From: JAFLCM01 sp964510955
Lineage (GTDB): Bacteria; Planctomycetota; Phycisphaerae; Phycisphaerales; UBA1924
DNA: 57,009 bases
Assembly (NCBI GenBank): GCA_964510955.1
Contig: CAZEDW010000027.1
Coordinates: 1 to 57,009 of the forward strand
Direction of reading: 5' to 3'
Shown here piece by piece: positions 43,635 through 53,057 of this stretch (positions within the stretch are counted from its first letter, which is position 1; every line of letters begins with the position of its first letter). The notes under the pieces are model-generated. The model ran no database searches. It was given only the letters and a program-made list of their open reading frames with translations, and was not told where the DNA came from. Both the position numbers and the translations under genes were made by a program.

Positions 43635-44606
43635 TCACGCCCCACCCACCCCCGCATCGCTCCGCCGAGACGCCTCCTGCGTCACCGCCACGCAGCACGC
43701 CACGATCAACCGCGGCGACCGGGCGCTTCCACGTCGTTTCCGATCCCGCACCGCCGAGCAGGCCGCTCGCATCGTCGCCCCCGTCGTTGAAACATCGTCC
43801 ACCACCAGCACGATCTTCCCCGCAGCGGACCGGCCCCTCCGCAGGTGAATCGACCCCGCAACATTCTCCTCCCTCGCCGTCGGCGAGAGACCTCTCTGCG
43901 TGGGCCGGTGTTCACGCCACAGCACCCGCTCCAGACGCACTTCGAGCCGCTCCGCCAACCCCGCCGCGATCGCCCCGGCGTGATCGATGCCCCGGCTCAG
44001 GCGCCGCCGCAGCGAAACAGGCATCGGAACAACGCACACGCTCCCGCCTCGGGCCGCGCTCCCCGCCAGCACACCCGATGCCCTCACCGCCTCCGCGAGC
44101 AGCACCCCCAGCGAGTGCGCCAACCAGTGATTCCGCGTGAACTTCGCCTCTTTCACCCATTCCGCAAGCTCACCAACGTACGGCCCGAGCCGCACGAACC
44201 GGTCCCACGCCGGCGGCGTGTCGCGGCACGAAGCGCACGAGAACTCCGCCCCGCCGCCGCTGTCGGTCTCATCGACGCCGCGCACCCCGCCGCGAACCCG
44301 TTCGCTCTCGACGATCGTCGCCCCGCAGCGATCGCAGTATGCGCCCGGCCCATCGGGCGCCCACGCGCATTCATCGATGCGCTGATCCAGCGGCTTGGAC
44401 ACCGGCGCAAGCCACGCAGCTTCGATCTCGCGCCACATTGCGCCCAACCGGCTCGCGGGTGGCAACGCGATCACCGGCCCCACGGGCGCAGCCGGCGCCA
44501 CCGGCCCCGCTGAAGGCGGCGTCGGGTCCTTCGGCGGCCATTGGAACCGGCCCGCACCGGCACCTGCTGCGTTGCTCGGTCGCAAAGCTGGGTCAGGGGT
44601 CGCCAT
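43635..44606 (-). CDS. comF: ComF-family phosphoribosyltransferase-like protein
   Basis: 323 residues from the ATG at 44606. After a Pro/Ala-rich N-terminus of about 70 residues comes a C4 zinc finger: CDRCGA near residue 105 and CASCRD near 135. The phosphoribosyltransferase domain follows, with VPMPVSLRRRLSRGIDHAG and the PRPP loop VLVVDDVSTTGAT (about residue 281). ComF proteins support DNA uptake and single-strand DNA handling in naturally competent bacteria, but they are widespread. The N-terminal extension is unusual. CATAAT 6 nt before the ATG predicts a leaderless mRNA. Confidence 0.85.
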   Translation of the reverse strand: MATPDPALRPSNAAGAGAGRFQWPPKDPTPPSAGPVAPAAPVGPVIALPPASRLGAMWREIEAAWLAPVSKPLDQRIDECAWAPDGPGAYCDRCGATIVESERVRGGVRGVDETDSGGGAEFSCASCRDTPPAWDRFVRLGPYVGELAEWVKEAKFTRNHWLAHSLGVLLAEAVRASGVLAGSAARGGSVCVVPMPVSLRRRLSRGIDHAGAIAAGLAERLEVRLERVLWREHRPTQRGLSPTAREENVAGSIHLRRGRSAAGKIVLVVDDVSTTGATMRAACSAVRDRKRRGSARSPRLIVACCVAVTQEASRRSDAGVGGA

Positions 44607-44612
44607 GCGGTC

Positions 44613-44618
44613 ATTATG
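44613..44618 (-). promoter_or_regulatory. Candidate leaderless -10 (CATAAT) of comF
   Basis: Minus strand CATAAT ends 6 nt before the ATG at 44606. Five of six bases match TATAAT; no Shine-Dalgarno lies between. Confidence 0.55.
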
Positions 44619-44686
44619 CCTTGAACTCTTCCAAAGCGCGGCGTCAAAGCCCACCCCGCGCGGCTTTCGCCCCTCGCCGCCACGAA

Positions 44687-44692
44687 TACACT
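44687..44692 (+). promoter_or_regulatory. Candidate -10 (TACACT) of the 44714 gene
   Basis: TACACT, the hexamer also used for the 16S rRNA promoter. The expected start near 44699 leaves a short leader with GGAG at 44700-44703 before the ATG at 44714. Confidence 0.4.
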
Positions 44693-44713
44693 GCTCGCCC
44701 GGAGACCTCACCG

Positions 44714-45889
44714 ATGGCCCTGCGGTCGCTCTTCCTCCGCGTCGCGCTCTACGCCCTGCTGATCACCGCGGTGGTCGGCGGGATTCTCGTGATCTTCGGC
44801 TCCGGTTACTACGCGGGCTACGCGGTAGGTTCCGGCGTCTTGTGCGCCGTCGCCGGCGCGCTGCTGGCGCCCGTGCTGAACTGGGTGGGCCAGCCCAGGA
44901 TCGCCGTCGCCGGCGTAACCGGCGCCGTGTGCATCGTGGGCGCGCTGCTGGTCGCCCTGGGCGCGATCTGGATCCCCGAAGTCTGGAGCGGGTGGTGGAT
45001 CCGCGAGCACCTCGCCGTCACGTCCCTTTCGATCGTCGGCTGCGCGCTGCCCGCAACGCTCCTGCTGCGGTTCCGCGAAACACCGGCCATGTCCCTGGCG
45101 TCGCCCGCCGGAACCGCTCTCAGCGTGCTGGTGTTCATCGCCCTGATGGCGCAGGTCTGGCTCGATCTGGGCTGGCGATACGAAGAGGTTCTCGCGAACC
45201 TCGTCTGGTTCGCCGCGACGTCCACCCTCTGCGTCATCAACCACGGACGCGACAAACGCCACTGGCGCTGGCTCGGCGTGGCGGCAGGCCTGGCGGCGGT
45301 CATCTGGGCCGCGGCGGGGACGATCCAGACCACTGCCGTCGTGCCCGCCGCCATCCAGTACTGCTGGTGCGCCGCCATCCCAATCACCTACGCAAACGTG
45401 GCGCTTGCTTTCAGGCTCCAGCGCGGCGCGGCCTTGCTCCGCCTCGTGTGCATCGGACTGGTTGTGATCGATGCCGGGCTGTGGGCCGCGATCGCGGATC
45501 TGGACGCCTGGGGGCTCGGCTTCCACGGCGAGTCGCCGCTCGCGTACCGGTTGTTCGCCGCGATCGGGCTGGCCGCCGGGTGCGGGACGGTGGCGCTAGT
45601 CATCTTGCACTGGCTCACTGGGCGGCGTGACATCGGCCCGGGCTCGCCTCTGCCGACCGGCGCAATGGTCCATTGCCCCCGATGTTCACGAAAGCAGCGC
45701 GTCGATTTCGGCGAATCCGCCTGCAAGGGCTGCGGCACCATCCTGAGCGTCCGCGCGTTCGACCCCAAATGCCCAAGCTGCGGCTACGACCTCGCCGGCA
45801 TCACCACGCCGCGATGCCCGGAATGCTCCACCGAAGTGTTGCTGCGGCAAAGCACGCTCACGCCGTCCCCGCCAGCCGCCTTGTCGTGA
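44714..45889 (+). CDS. Polytopic membrane protein with C-terminal zinc ribbons
   Basis: 391 residues from the ATG at 44714. About ten hydrophobic helices fill residues 5-305. The cytoplasmic-looking tail carries CPRCSRKQRVDFGESACKGC (about 317-336) and then CPSCGYDLAGITTPRCPEC (about 349-367), two zinc ribbons. The second has the CxxCxYxLxG...CPEC form shared with the proteins at 15744 and 39542. Function unknown. The 3' end overlaps the convergent permease gene by 32 bp. The frame open to 44339 upstream is shadow of comF. Confidence 0.7.
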   Translation: MALRSLFLRVALYALLITAVVGGILVIFGSGYYAGYAVGSGVLCAVAGALLAPVLNWVGQPRIAVAGVTGAVCIVGALLVALGAIWIPEVWSGWWIREHLAVTSLSIVGCALPATLLLRFRETPAMSLASPAGTALSVLVFIALMAQVWLDLGWRYEEVLANLVWFAATSTLCVINHGRDKRHWRWLGVAAGLAAVIWAAAGTIQTTAVVPAAIQYCWCAAIPITYANVALAFRLQRGAALLRLVCIGLVVIDAGLWAAIADLDAWGLGFHGESPLAYRLFAAIGLAAGCGTVALVILHWLTGRRDIGPGSPLPTGAMVHCPRCSRKQRVDFGESACKGCGTILSVRAFDPKCPSCGYDLAGITTPRCPECSTEVLLRQSTLTPSPPAALS

Positions 45890-47711
45890 AATCAAACGTC
45901 CGCACCATGCTCGACCGCAGCGCCAGCACCAGGGCCACGCAGATCACCGTCGCGCCCAGCGAGCCAACCAGAAGCGCCACCCGCGCCATCCCCAGCGACC
46001 CACCCGCCTGCACCACCGTCTGCTGGCACGCGTGCTCGGGCATCGTGACCGCGTAGGTCAGCGTCACCGGGTTCATCGCCGCCGCCGCAGGCCCGACGAT
46101 CGGGATCGACTGCCCCGCCTGCCAGCCCAGCAGCCCGCACACCCCCGCCACCGAGCCGAACACCGCCACCGCCCACACCACGCTCACGATCGTCCCCTTG
46201 CTCTTCAGCGACCACTGCAGCCCGATCATGACGGCCAGCGCCACAAACGGGATGCACGCGATCGGCAGCAGCAGCGCCCCCTCCGGCAGCACCAGCGGCA
46301 CGTTGACGGGCGTGGTCAGGCCCGGGGGCGTCACACTCAGCACAGCCGACCCGGCGCTGTTCGGCGTCGCGCCCGACCAGGTCAACAGAACATACAGCCC
46401 CGCCAGCGCCACCGTGCCCACCGGCACCGCCAACAGCGGTAGCAGGAACTGCACCAGCCCCCGCAGCTTCCCGCTCAGATAGTCCTTGGGCGTGATCGTC
46501 GTGGTGAGCAGGATGTCGAGCGTGCCGTCCTCGCGCTCGCGGCTGACCGCGGTCGCCGAGGTGTTGATGGCCACCAGCATGATCACGATCATCTCGGTCC
46601 ACACCGTCACCAGCAGCGTCGATCGGAACGCCGCCCCGGTGCAGCCCCCGCCGTGGTAATACAGCACCAGCGCCAGCCCCCACATCGTGCCGACCGCGAT
46701 GAACCCCCAGCGGGCCAGCATCTTCCCCAGCGTCGCCTGCCTCGCCGTCGATTCACGCCACGCGATGGGGTTCATCCCCACGTGCCGGATTCGCCGCTGC
46801 GTGGCGCCCTTGGCCGCCAGCCCGAACATCCGCCGGTACCACGGAACGCCGCCGATATTCGCCCCGATCTGGCGGATGGTCGTCGAGCTGATCAGCAGCA
46901 GCAGCACGCTCAGCGACGACGAGAACGTGCACCACGCCGCCACCGGGCTGCCCAGCATGAAGTGCCGCACGCCCGTCATCTGCGCCAGCTCGATCTCATC
47001 GGGCCTCGGATAGCTCGAAGGCGACAGCAGCGAGTACAGCGCCAGGAACGGGTTGAGCGACGTGAACATCGTCACCCCGCCGCCCACGGGACGGATCGAG
47101 TAGTCGATGGCCGCGGTGATCGCGATGTAGGTGATCACCGCCACGTAGAACGCGAACACCGCCCGCTTGCCCGCAAGACGGTTCACCGCCAGCGCGATCG
47201 CCACCGCCCCCACCGTGAGCGCCGCGCACCCCGACACCAGGTAGCTCAGCAGCACGCTGCGCCCCGGCACGCCGCCGAAGTACTGCGTGATCGCGAACAA
47301 CGGCAGCGAGCAGAACAACAGCGCCAGGATGAAGAACAGCCGCCCCATCAGCGCCCCCAGCACCATCTGCATCGCGCTCAGCGGCGTCGTGAGCAGGATG
47401 TCCCACGTCCGCGGGCTCGACTCCTGCGCGATCGCCCCCGCCATGAACACCGGGCTGAGAACGCAGATCAGCAGAAGCTGCAGATACGCCACCCAGGCGA
47501 ACGCGTTGGCCCCGGCCACCGCCAGGTCGCGGAAGTTTTGCACCCCGCTCTGGCTGGGCAACAGCAGAACCAGGAGGACCACGATGAGCACACCCAGGTA
47601 CGCCGAGCGGATGAGCAGGTGTCGGGTGCGGCGTGAACCGCCCTGCACCAGGCGCACCACCATCGGGTTGGCGGGCAGGAGGTTGAGCAGCCACCGCAGG
47701 ACAACGGGCAT
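45858..47711 (-). CDS. Large ABC-2 type permease, duplicated
   Basis: 617 residues with about 12-14 hydrophobic helices. Two related halves are visible: AQESSPRTWDILLTTPLSAMQ (around residue 95-115) and SREREDGTLDILLTTTITP (around residue 390-410), each preceding a helix set, so two ABC-2 permease modules are fused. Such proteins export substrates with a separate ATPase, which is not encoded next to it. The ATG at 47711 has no Shine-Dalgarno; TATAAG or TAAGCT lies 8 or 6 nt upstream. Overlaps the convergent zinc-ribbon membrane gene. Confidence 0.8.
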   Translation of the reverse strand: MPVVLRWLLNLLPANPMVVRLVQGGSRRTRHLLIRSAYLGVLIVVLLVLLLPSQSGVQNFRDLAVAGANAFAWVAYLQLLLICVLSPVFMAGAIAQESSPRTWDILLTTPLSAMQMVLGALMGRLFFILALLFCSLPLFAITQYFGGVPGRSVLLSYLVSGCAALTVGAVAIALAVNRLAGKRAVFAFYVAVITYIAITAAIDYSIRPVGGGVTMFTSLNPFLALYSLLSPSSYPRPDEIELAQMTGVRHFMLGSPVAAWCTFSSSLSVLLLLISSTTIRQIGANIGGVPWYRRMFGLAAKGATQRRIRHVGMNPIAWRESTARQATLGKMLARWGFIAVGTMWGLALVLYYHGGGCTGAAFRSTLLVTVWTEMIVIMLVAINTSATAVSREREDGTLDILLTTTITPKDYLSGKLRGLVQFLLPLLAVPVGTVALAGLYVLLTWSGATPNSAGSAVLSVTPPGLTTPVNVPLVLPEGALLLPIACIPFVALAVMIGLQWSLKSKGTIVSVVWAVAVFGSVAGVCGLLGWQAGQSIPIVGPAAAAMNPVTLTYAVTMPEHACQQTVVQAGGSLGMARVALLVGSLGATVICVALVLALRSSMVRTFDFTTRRLAGTA

Positions 47712-47717
47712 GGCCCA

Positions 47718-47725
47718 AGCTTATA
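47718..47725 (-). promoter_or_regulatory. Candidate leaderless -10 of the ABC-2 permease gene
   Basis: Minus strand TATAAGCT; TATAAG ends 8 nt and TAAGCT 6 nt before the ATG at 47711. Confidence 0.45.
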
Positions 47726-47769
47726 CGCCGCAGGCCGGCCGCGGATCGCTCGGGACGACCCGCAAGTCG

Positions 47770-49470
47770 TCATTCAGCACCCGATCGCCTCGGCTTCTTC
47801 GCCATCCAGTGCGCACACAAGCTCACCAGCTTGGCCCGGTCAATGGGCTTGGAGGCATACTCGTCACACCCCGAAGCCAGGCATTTCTCGCGGTCTTCCG
47901 GGAACGAATGCGCCGTCAGGGCAACGATGGGGTGGGCATACCCGCGCTCCCGTAACAACGCCGTGGCCTCATACCCATCCATGTCCGGCATCTGCATGTC
48001 CATCAGGATGAGATCAAACGGCTCGCCTCGCCCGACCGCTCCCAGCGCGGCGTCCATGGCCTTGCGACCGTCATCCACAACCGTCACCGTGGCGCCCGCT
48101 CGCCGAAGCACATGCGCGATGAGCCGCTGATTGTCCGGTCCATCCTCCGCCAGAAGCACCCTCCCGGCGAGCGGAGCCTCCGCGATCCTGGACTTGTGCC
48201 CGTGGGGGGTCACCACGTCACAGGCATTCGCCGGTGGGGCGTCCGACTCCAGCGCCGGGACTGTGCAGCGAAACGTGGTGCCCGCCCCCGGCTTGGTCCG
48301 CACCAGGACGACCTCGCCCTGCAGGGCCCGAGCCAGGCGGCGGCTGATCGCGAGCCCCAGGCCCATCCCCCCAAAGCGGCGGCTCATGCCGGCATCGGCC
48401 TGCACAAACGGCTCAAACAGCCGCTCCACGGTGCCCGGGTCGATGCCGATCCCGGTGTCCTCGACGTCAAACTGAAGGCAGGCCGTGCCGCTCGCCGACT
48501 CCACCGCCTTGCACATCACCCGCACCGCCCCGCACTCGGTGAACTTGATGGCGTTACGCCCCAGCACGAGCAGGATCTTGCGAACAAACGCCGGGTCGGT
48601 AAGCACCCAGACTGGCAGTGGACCGTCCGCGCCGACGGTGAGCTTGATTTCCTTTGCCTCGATCAGCGGCTCCAGCGCCAGCCGCACCTCGCGCAACAGC
48701 TCCATTGGATTGACCGGCAGACGGTGCACATCGACCCTCCCGGCCTCCAGGCGTGAAAGCTCGAGCAGCTCGTTGATAAGGCTGAGCAGATGCTGCCCCG
48801 AGCGCCGGATGGACTGGGCAAACCCCACGCGGTCCAGCGGCATCTGCGGCGCCTCCCCGTTGTCGAGGATCAGGTCCGCGTAACCGAGCATGCTCGTCAG
48901 CGGAGTCCGCAGTTCATGGCTCACGTTGGCCAAAAGCTCGTGCTTGGTTCGAAGCGCCGCCTGGGCCGTGTCCCGCGCCGCCTGAAGCTCACGAAGCGTG
49001 TTCTTGAGCGCGGTGATATCCGTGCGAACGCTGACGATGTGGCGCAGCCGCCCCACGTCATCGAAGAAGCCGCGCACGGTCGAGTCGACCCAGTACAGCT
49101 CGCCGTTCTTGGCACGGTTGCAGACCTCCGCCTTCCACACGCCGCCCGACGCCACCGTCCGGTACATCTGCTTCCAGAATGAGCGCGGGTGCAGCCCGCT
49201 GTTGACAATGCGGTGATTGCGGCCGATGAGCTCCGCGCGCGAGTACCCCGAGACCTTACAGAACTGCTCGTTCACTTCAACGATGGTCCCGTCCGGGCTC
49301 GCGACCGAGACGATGGACGCCGCTTCGAGCGTGTTCAGCAGGTCTCTGCAGCCCTCGATTCCAAGAACCGAGGCTTCCGGAAGAAACGGGCTCTCGGCGC
49401 CGCGTGCTCCGTCCGACGCGTGGGCGCAGGACTCCGAACTGTCAGAAGCGAGAACATTGCCGGGGGACAT
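47770..49470 (-). CDS. Hybrid sensor histidine kinase (PAS-HisKA-HATPase-REC)
   Basis: 566 residues from the ATG at 49470 (TTGGAG upstream). There is no membrane segment, so it senses in the cytoplasm. A PAS domain covers about 40-160 (VASPDGTIVEVNEQFCKVSGY, IGRNHRIVNSG, WVDSTVRGFF), a short coiled coil, then HisKA with NVSHELRTPL (His185), HATPase with NAIKFTECG, DTGIGIDPG and GGMGLGLAISRRLA, and a receiver domain with phospho-acceptor Asp491 in MDMQMPDMDGYEA and Lys541 in SKPID. No Hpt or output regulator is encoded beside it. The signal is unknown. Confidence 0.92.
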   Translation of the reverse strand: MSPGNVLASDSSESCAHASDGARGAESPFLPEASVLGIEGCRDLLNTLEAASIVSVASPDGTIVEVNEQFCKVSGYSRAELIGRNHRIVNSGLHPRSFWKQMYRTVASGGVWKAEVCNRAKNGELYWVDSTVRGFFDDVGRLRHIVSVRTDITALKNTLRELQAARDTAQAALRTKHELLANVSHELRTPLTSMLGYADLILDNGEAPQMPLDRVGFAQSIRRSGQHLLSLINELLELSRLEAGRVDVHRLPVNPMELLREVRLALEPLIEAKEIKLTVGADGPLPVWVLTDPAFVRKILLVLGRNAIKFTECGAVRVMCKAVESASGTACLQFDVEDTGIGIDPGTVERLFEPFVQADAGMSRRFGGMGLGLAISRRLARALQGEVVLVRTKPGAGTTFRCTVPALESDAPPANACDVVTPHGHKSRIAEAPLAGRVLLAEDGPDNQRLIAHVLRRAGATVTVVDDGRKAMDAALGAVGRGEPFDLILMDMQMPDMDGYEATALLRERGYAHPIVALTAHSFPEDREKCLASGCDEYASKPIDRAKLVSLCAHWMAKKPRRSGAE

Positions 49471-49650
49471 CGTGGGCTCCAAGCGAGGGGCGTCTTGGCC
49501 CCTAGTTCGGGAGAACTGATCGGCACACGCACGGACCTTCTTCCACAGCCCGCCTTCCGATCTCCGGCAATCACCTGAAGCGGTGGAACAGTCGCACCCG
49601 CCGACACCGCAAGCCCTCCATGCACCAGCGCCTCACAGCCGAGCGCCCCC

Positions 49651-49686
49651 AAAAAACAAAGGCGGCTCTCGCAATCGAGAGCCGCC
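49651..49686 (-). terminator. Intrinsic terminator of the OmcB-like lipoprotein gene
   Basis: GGCGGCTCTCG (49661-49671) and CGAGAGCCGCC (49676-49686) form a perfect 11-bp stem with loop CAAT. On the minus strand TTTGTTTTTT follows. It lies 51 bp after the stop. Confidence 0.92.
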
Positions 49687-49737
49687 CTTCGTTCTCGGAT
49701 CATGCCTCTCGAAAGAGGCCGTTCGCCGGAACCCCGA

Positions 49738-51348
49738 TTACTTGTAGAAGTTCGTGGTCTCGGTCTTGATCAGCGTGCGCGTGATTTCGTTCGACTTCGC
49801 CTCGGCCTTCACCTGCACCTGGCCCTCGCCGGCGGCCTTCACCACCAGCTTGTAGGTCTTGGACTCCTTGACGCCCAGGACGGGGATCGCGGGGAACGAG
49901 ACAGTCACGCCGTTCTGCGTGCCGTTGGAATCGTTGCTGACGTAGGTCATGACCTTCGGATCATCCAGGGTGAGCACCAGCGTGACGTTGGTGAGCTTCT
50001 CGAAGCCCTGGTTGGTGACCTTGAGGGTATAGGTCGTGGTGCCGCCGACGGGGACGGGATCGGGATCATCCACGCCGTCGAGCAGCATCGCGGGGATGCC
50101 GATCGCGTCGGTCGAGCAGGTGGTGCTGGCCGGCGTGGCGCAGGCGCACTTGACGGTCGCGGTGTTCTTAAAGTTGCCGGCGGCGCCGGGCTTCACCGTG
50201 TAGCCGACCTTCTTGGAGGCCTTGGGAGCGAGCGACCCGATGTTCCAGGTCACGCCCGACGCGCCGGCGGTGCCGCCGTCGGTCGCGGAGACAAACGAGG
50301 TGCCCGAGGGGATGGTGGCCTCGAGGGTGGTGCCGGCGCAGTCGGTGTCACCGGTGTTAGTGACGGTGATCTGGTAGCCGTAGTCGCGGCCCAGGACGAC
50401 CTTGCCGTCGCAGGTCTCGGCGATCTCGAGCTTGGCCTGCTTGACCACGGTGGACGCCGAGGCGTCGGCGCTCAGGCCGCCGTCGGCCATCGCCATCGAC
50501 TTGTTGGTGAAGCTGCCGGTCTTCGACGGCTTGGCGTTGAACGCGAAGTCCTTGCTGGCGCCCGGAGCGAGGGTGCCGGCGTCGAACTCAAGCGTGCCGG
50601 TCTTGCCGTCGGCGGTCCACCCCTCGGGGAGCATGTCCTTGACCTTGACGTTGCTGGCGGGGCCGGTGCCGTTGTTGGTCACAACCAGCTTGACCGGGAT
50701 CACGTCGCACATCGAGACCTCGGCGGGCTCGCTCTTGGCCAGCTTGAGGGCCGGCTTGACGATCCGCGACTCGGCGCACACCGACGAGCTGTAGCTCACG
50801 TTGCCGCACGCGTTGATGTTGCCGCTGTCGCCGGTGGCGCAGCCGTTGATCTTGATCGTCTTGGTGCTGTGAGCCGCCATCGAGCCCAGGTTCCACACCA
50901 TCACGCCCGCGTTGGTGGTCCCGGCGGGGTCGGACGACTTGACATTGAAGTTCGAGCTGATCGTGTCGGTGACCTGGACGTTGTCCAGCGTCATGCCGGT
51001 CAGGTTGCTCACCTTGATCCAGTAATCAACGCACTGACCCGAGACGATCTCGCACGGGATCGACTTCTCGACCTTCAGGGCGCTGGTCGACTCCATCCCG
51101 GTGGGATAGAACAGCACGCCGCCGCAGCCGGTCTTCGCCGGAGCCGGAGCCGGGGCCGGGGCCGCGACCTTCACCGCGGCGGGCGCAGGCTTCGCCGCCT
51201 GCTGCCCACCCATCGGCGGGAAGTACATGTCGTTGTAGTTGTGGCTCGTCCGGGTGCCGGACTTGGCGCCCTCAGACGCACAACCCGCCACCGCCACGGC
51301 GGCGGCGGTCAGCATGGCAATCGTTCGCAGACTCGATTTGGCAGACAC
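49738..51348 (-). CDS. OmcB-like cysteine-rich DUF11-repeat lipoprotein
   Basis: 536 residues from GTG 51348 (TAGGAG upstream). The signal peptide ends in lipobox VAVAGC (about residue 23). An Ala/Pro-rich linker precedes about four beta-sandwich repeats of the DUF11/OmcB type: ALKVEKSIPCEIVSGQCVDY, ALKLAKSEPAEVSMCDVIPV, KLEIAETCDGKVVLGRDYGY and a last domain starting DGVDDPDPVPVGGTTTYTLK. Paired cysteines recur in the repeats, as in chlamydial OmcB, where disulfides rigidify the envelope. An outer-envelope structural role is likely. It has its own strong terminator, suggesting a highly expressed single gene. Confidence 0.82.
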   Translation of the reverse strand: MSAKSSLRTIAMLTAAAVAVAGCASEGAKSGTRTSHNYNDMYFPPMGGQQAAKPAPAAVKVAAPAPAPAPAKTGCGGVLFYPTGMESTSALKVEKSIPCEIVSGQCVDYWIKVSNLTGMTLDNVQVTDTISSNFNVKSSDPAGTTNAGVMVWNLGSMAAHSTKTIKINGCATGDSGNINACGNVSYSSSVCAESRIVKPALKLAKSEPAEVSMCDVIPVKLVVTNNGTGPASNVKVKDMLPEGWTADGKTGTLEFDAGTLAPGASKDFAFNAKPSKTGSFTNKSMAMADGGLSADASASTVVKQAKLEIAETCDGKVVLGRDYGYQITVTNTGDTDCAGTTLEATIPSGTSFVSATDGGTAGASGVTWNIGSLAPKASKKVGYTVKPGAAGNFKNTATVKCACATPASTTCSTDAIGIPAMLLDGVDDPDPVPVGGTTTYTLKVTNQGFEKLTNVTLVLTLDDPKVMTYVSNDSNGTQNGVTVSFPAIPVLGVKESKTYKLVVKAAGEGQVQVKAEAKSNEITRTLIKTETTNFYK

Positions 51349-51897
51349 GGGTAACTCCTATCAGTTGATGGGCGAGCGGGGGGCCGACCTCCAGCCCCAC
51401 ACGGGCCAGGCCAGACTTGATTCCCGCTCTCACAACGAATGAATGACGAAACACGACCTCAAATCAGCCTCCCGCGACTCCGGCCGGTGCAATCCGGAAC
51501 CACAAAGCGGGGGGGCCCCGCGCCAAGTGACGCCACCGGAGCAGCACAGGCCGCGGGGGAGGATGATAACCGCTCCGGTTTCCGATTGCTAACCGGCGCA
51601 ACCCGTTGTCAACAACAAACCTGCAAATCAAGTCAACTCCCATCGCCACCAAGGTGGGACGACCAACGGCCCACTAAGCGCCTGGACAAACAACTGCCGC
51701 GATTTGCACACGCGTTCACGCGCAATCGGCCCCGAATCGACCCGCGATACCACAATCTTCTCACGGCGAGTCACCCGGCTCACTTCCGCCAGCCGGACCC
51801 CGCCGCACACCGCCTAGCTCATTGTCCCCCGCCCCCCTCCCCACTACCGTACCTCGCCTTTTTTCTCCCCCCCATCAACCCCGGAAGGACACTTCCC
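51349..51897. other. Divergent intergenic region, OmcB-like gene and gap
   Basis: 549 bp without a supported gene. It is less GC-rich in its middle (51580-51780) than the flanks. On the minus strand TTGACA occurs at about 51610 without a good -10. No repeat, tRNA or clear terminator was found. The long plus-strand frame through it is an extension of the gap reading frame and lacks coding character. Confidence 0.5.
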
Positions 51898-52935
51898 ATG
51901 GCCATTCGCATCGGCATCAACGGCTTCGGACGCATCGGACGCCTCGTCTACCGCATCGGCGCCGAGCAGGGCTTCGAGTTCGTCGCCGTCAACGACCTGG
52001 TCCCCGCCGACAACCTCGCCTACCTCCTCAAGTATGACACCATGCACCGCCAGTTCATGCTCAACGGCAAGCCCGCCGACATCAGCGCCACCGAGGCCTC
52101 CTTCACCGTCAACGGCAAGGTCACCAGGACCATGGCCGAGAAGGACCCCGGCAAGCTCCCCTGGAAGGACATGGGCGTGAACTACGTCCTCGAGTCCACC
52201 GGCCTCTTCACCGACTTCGAGAAGGCCTCGCTCCACGTCAACGCCGGCGCCAAGCGCGTCATCATCTCCGCCCCCACCAAGAGCGAGCCGGCCCAGGTGC
52301 CCACCCTCGTCATGGGCGTCAACCACGAGCTCTTCGACGCCGCCAAGCACACCATCGTCAGCAACGCCAGCTGCACCACCAACTGCCTCGCCCCCGTCGC
52401 CAAGGTCATCAACGACAACTTCGGCCTCGAAGAAGGCCTCATGACCACCATCCACGCCGCCACCGCAACCCAGCCCACCCAGGACGGCCCCTCCAAGAAA
52501 GACTGGCGCGGCGGGCGCAACGCCTACCAGAACATCATCCCCAGCAGCACCGGCGCCGCCAAGGCCGTCGCCCTCGCCATCCCCGCTCTCAAGGGCAAGC
52601 TCACCGGCATGGCCTTCCGCGTCCCCACCGCCGACGTCTCCGCCGTCGATCTCACCTTCAAGACCGCCAAGGACACCAGCCTGAAGGACATCAACGCCGC
52701 CATGAAGGCCGCCAGCGAAGGCAGCATGAAGGGCGTGCTCGGCTACACCGAAGAAGAGGTCGTCAGCAGCGACTTCATCGGCGACCGCCGCAGCAGCATC
52801 TTCGACGCCAAGGCCGGCATCGAGCTCAACAAGCGCTTCTTCAAGGTCTGCTCCTGGTACGACAACGAGGCCGGCTACGCCGCCCGCTGCGTGGACCTCA
52901 TCAAGTACATGGCCCACAAGGACGGCATCAAGTAA
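51898..52935 (+). CDS. gap: Glyceraldehyde-3-phosphate dehydrogenase
   Basis: 345 residues from the ATG at 51898, preceded by GGAAGGA. NAD-dependent glycolytic enzyme. The Rossmann loop is GINGFGRIGR (residues 6-15); the aspartate in VNDL (33) favours NAD over NADP. The catalytic cysteine is C159 in SNASCTTNCLAP, and the His is in TTIHAATATQPTQDGPSKKDW, of the type seen in E. coli GapA. The strong ribosome site, biased codon use (nearly all C-ending) and terminator indicate high expression. Confidence 0.97.
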   Translation: MAIRIGINGFGRIGRLVYRIGAEQGFEFVAVNDLVPADNLAYLLKYDTMHRQFMLNGKPADISATEASFTVNGKVTRTMAEKDPGKLPWKDMGVNYVLESTGLFTDFEKASLHVNAGAKRVIISAPTKSEPAQVPTLVMGVNHELFDAAKHTIVSNASCTTNCLAPVAKVINDNFGLEEGLMTTIHAATATQPTQDGPSKKDWRGGRNAYQNIIPSSTGAAKAVALAIPALKGKLTGMAFRVPTADVSAVDLTFKTAKDTSLKDINAAMKAASEGSMKGVLGYTEEEVVSSDFIGDRRSSIFDAKAGIELNKRFFKVCSWYDNEAGYAARCVDLIKYMAHKDGIK

Positions 52936-52963
52936 CCCCCAACCGACAACACCATTCCCGTGC

Positions 52964-52994
52964 CACCGACCCGTCCCCGGGTCGGTGCTTTTTT
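52964..52994 (+). terminator. Intrinsic terminator of gap
   Basis: CACCGACCCG (52964-52973) and CGGGTCGGTG (52978-52987), 10-bp stem, loop TCCC, then C and six T. Lies 28 bp after the gap stop. Confidence 0.93.
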
Positions 52995-53057
52995 GACGTG
53001 GACGTCTTCCACATGAACTGGCACCGACCACGTTTCAGCATCAGTCAGTCGCGTCGG

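Noticed and set aside
51439..51897. N-terminal extension of GAPDH from the open frame beginning at 51439
   Set aside because: Extra residues lack coding character; the ATG at 51898 has an ideal ribosome site and gives the canonical N-terminus.
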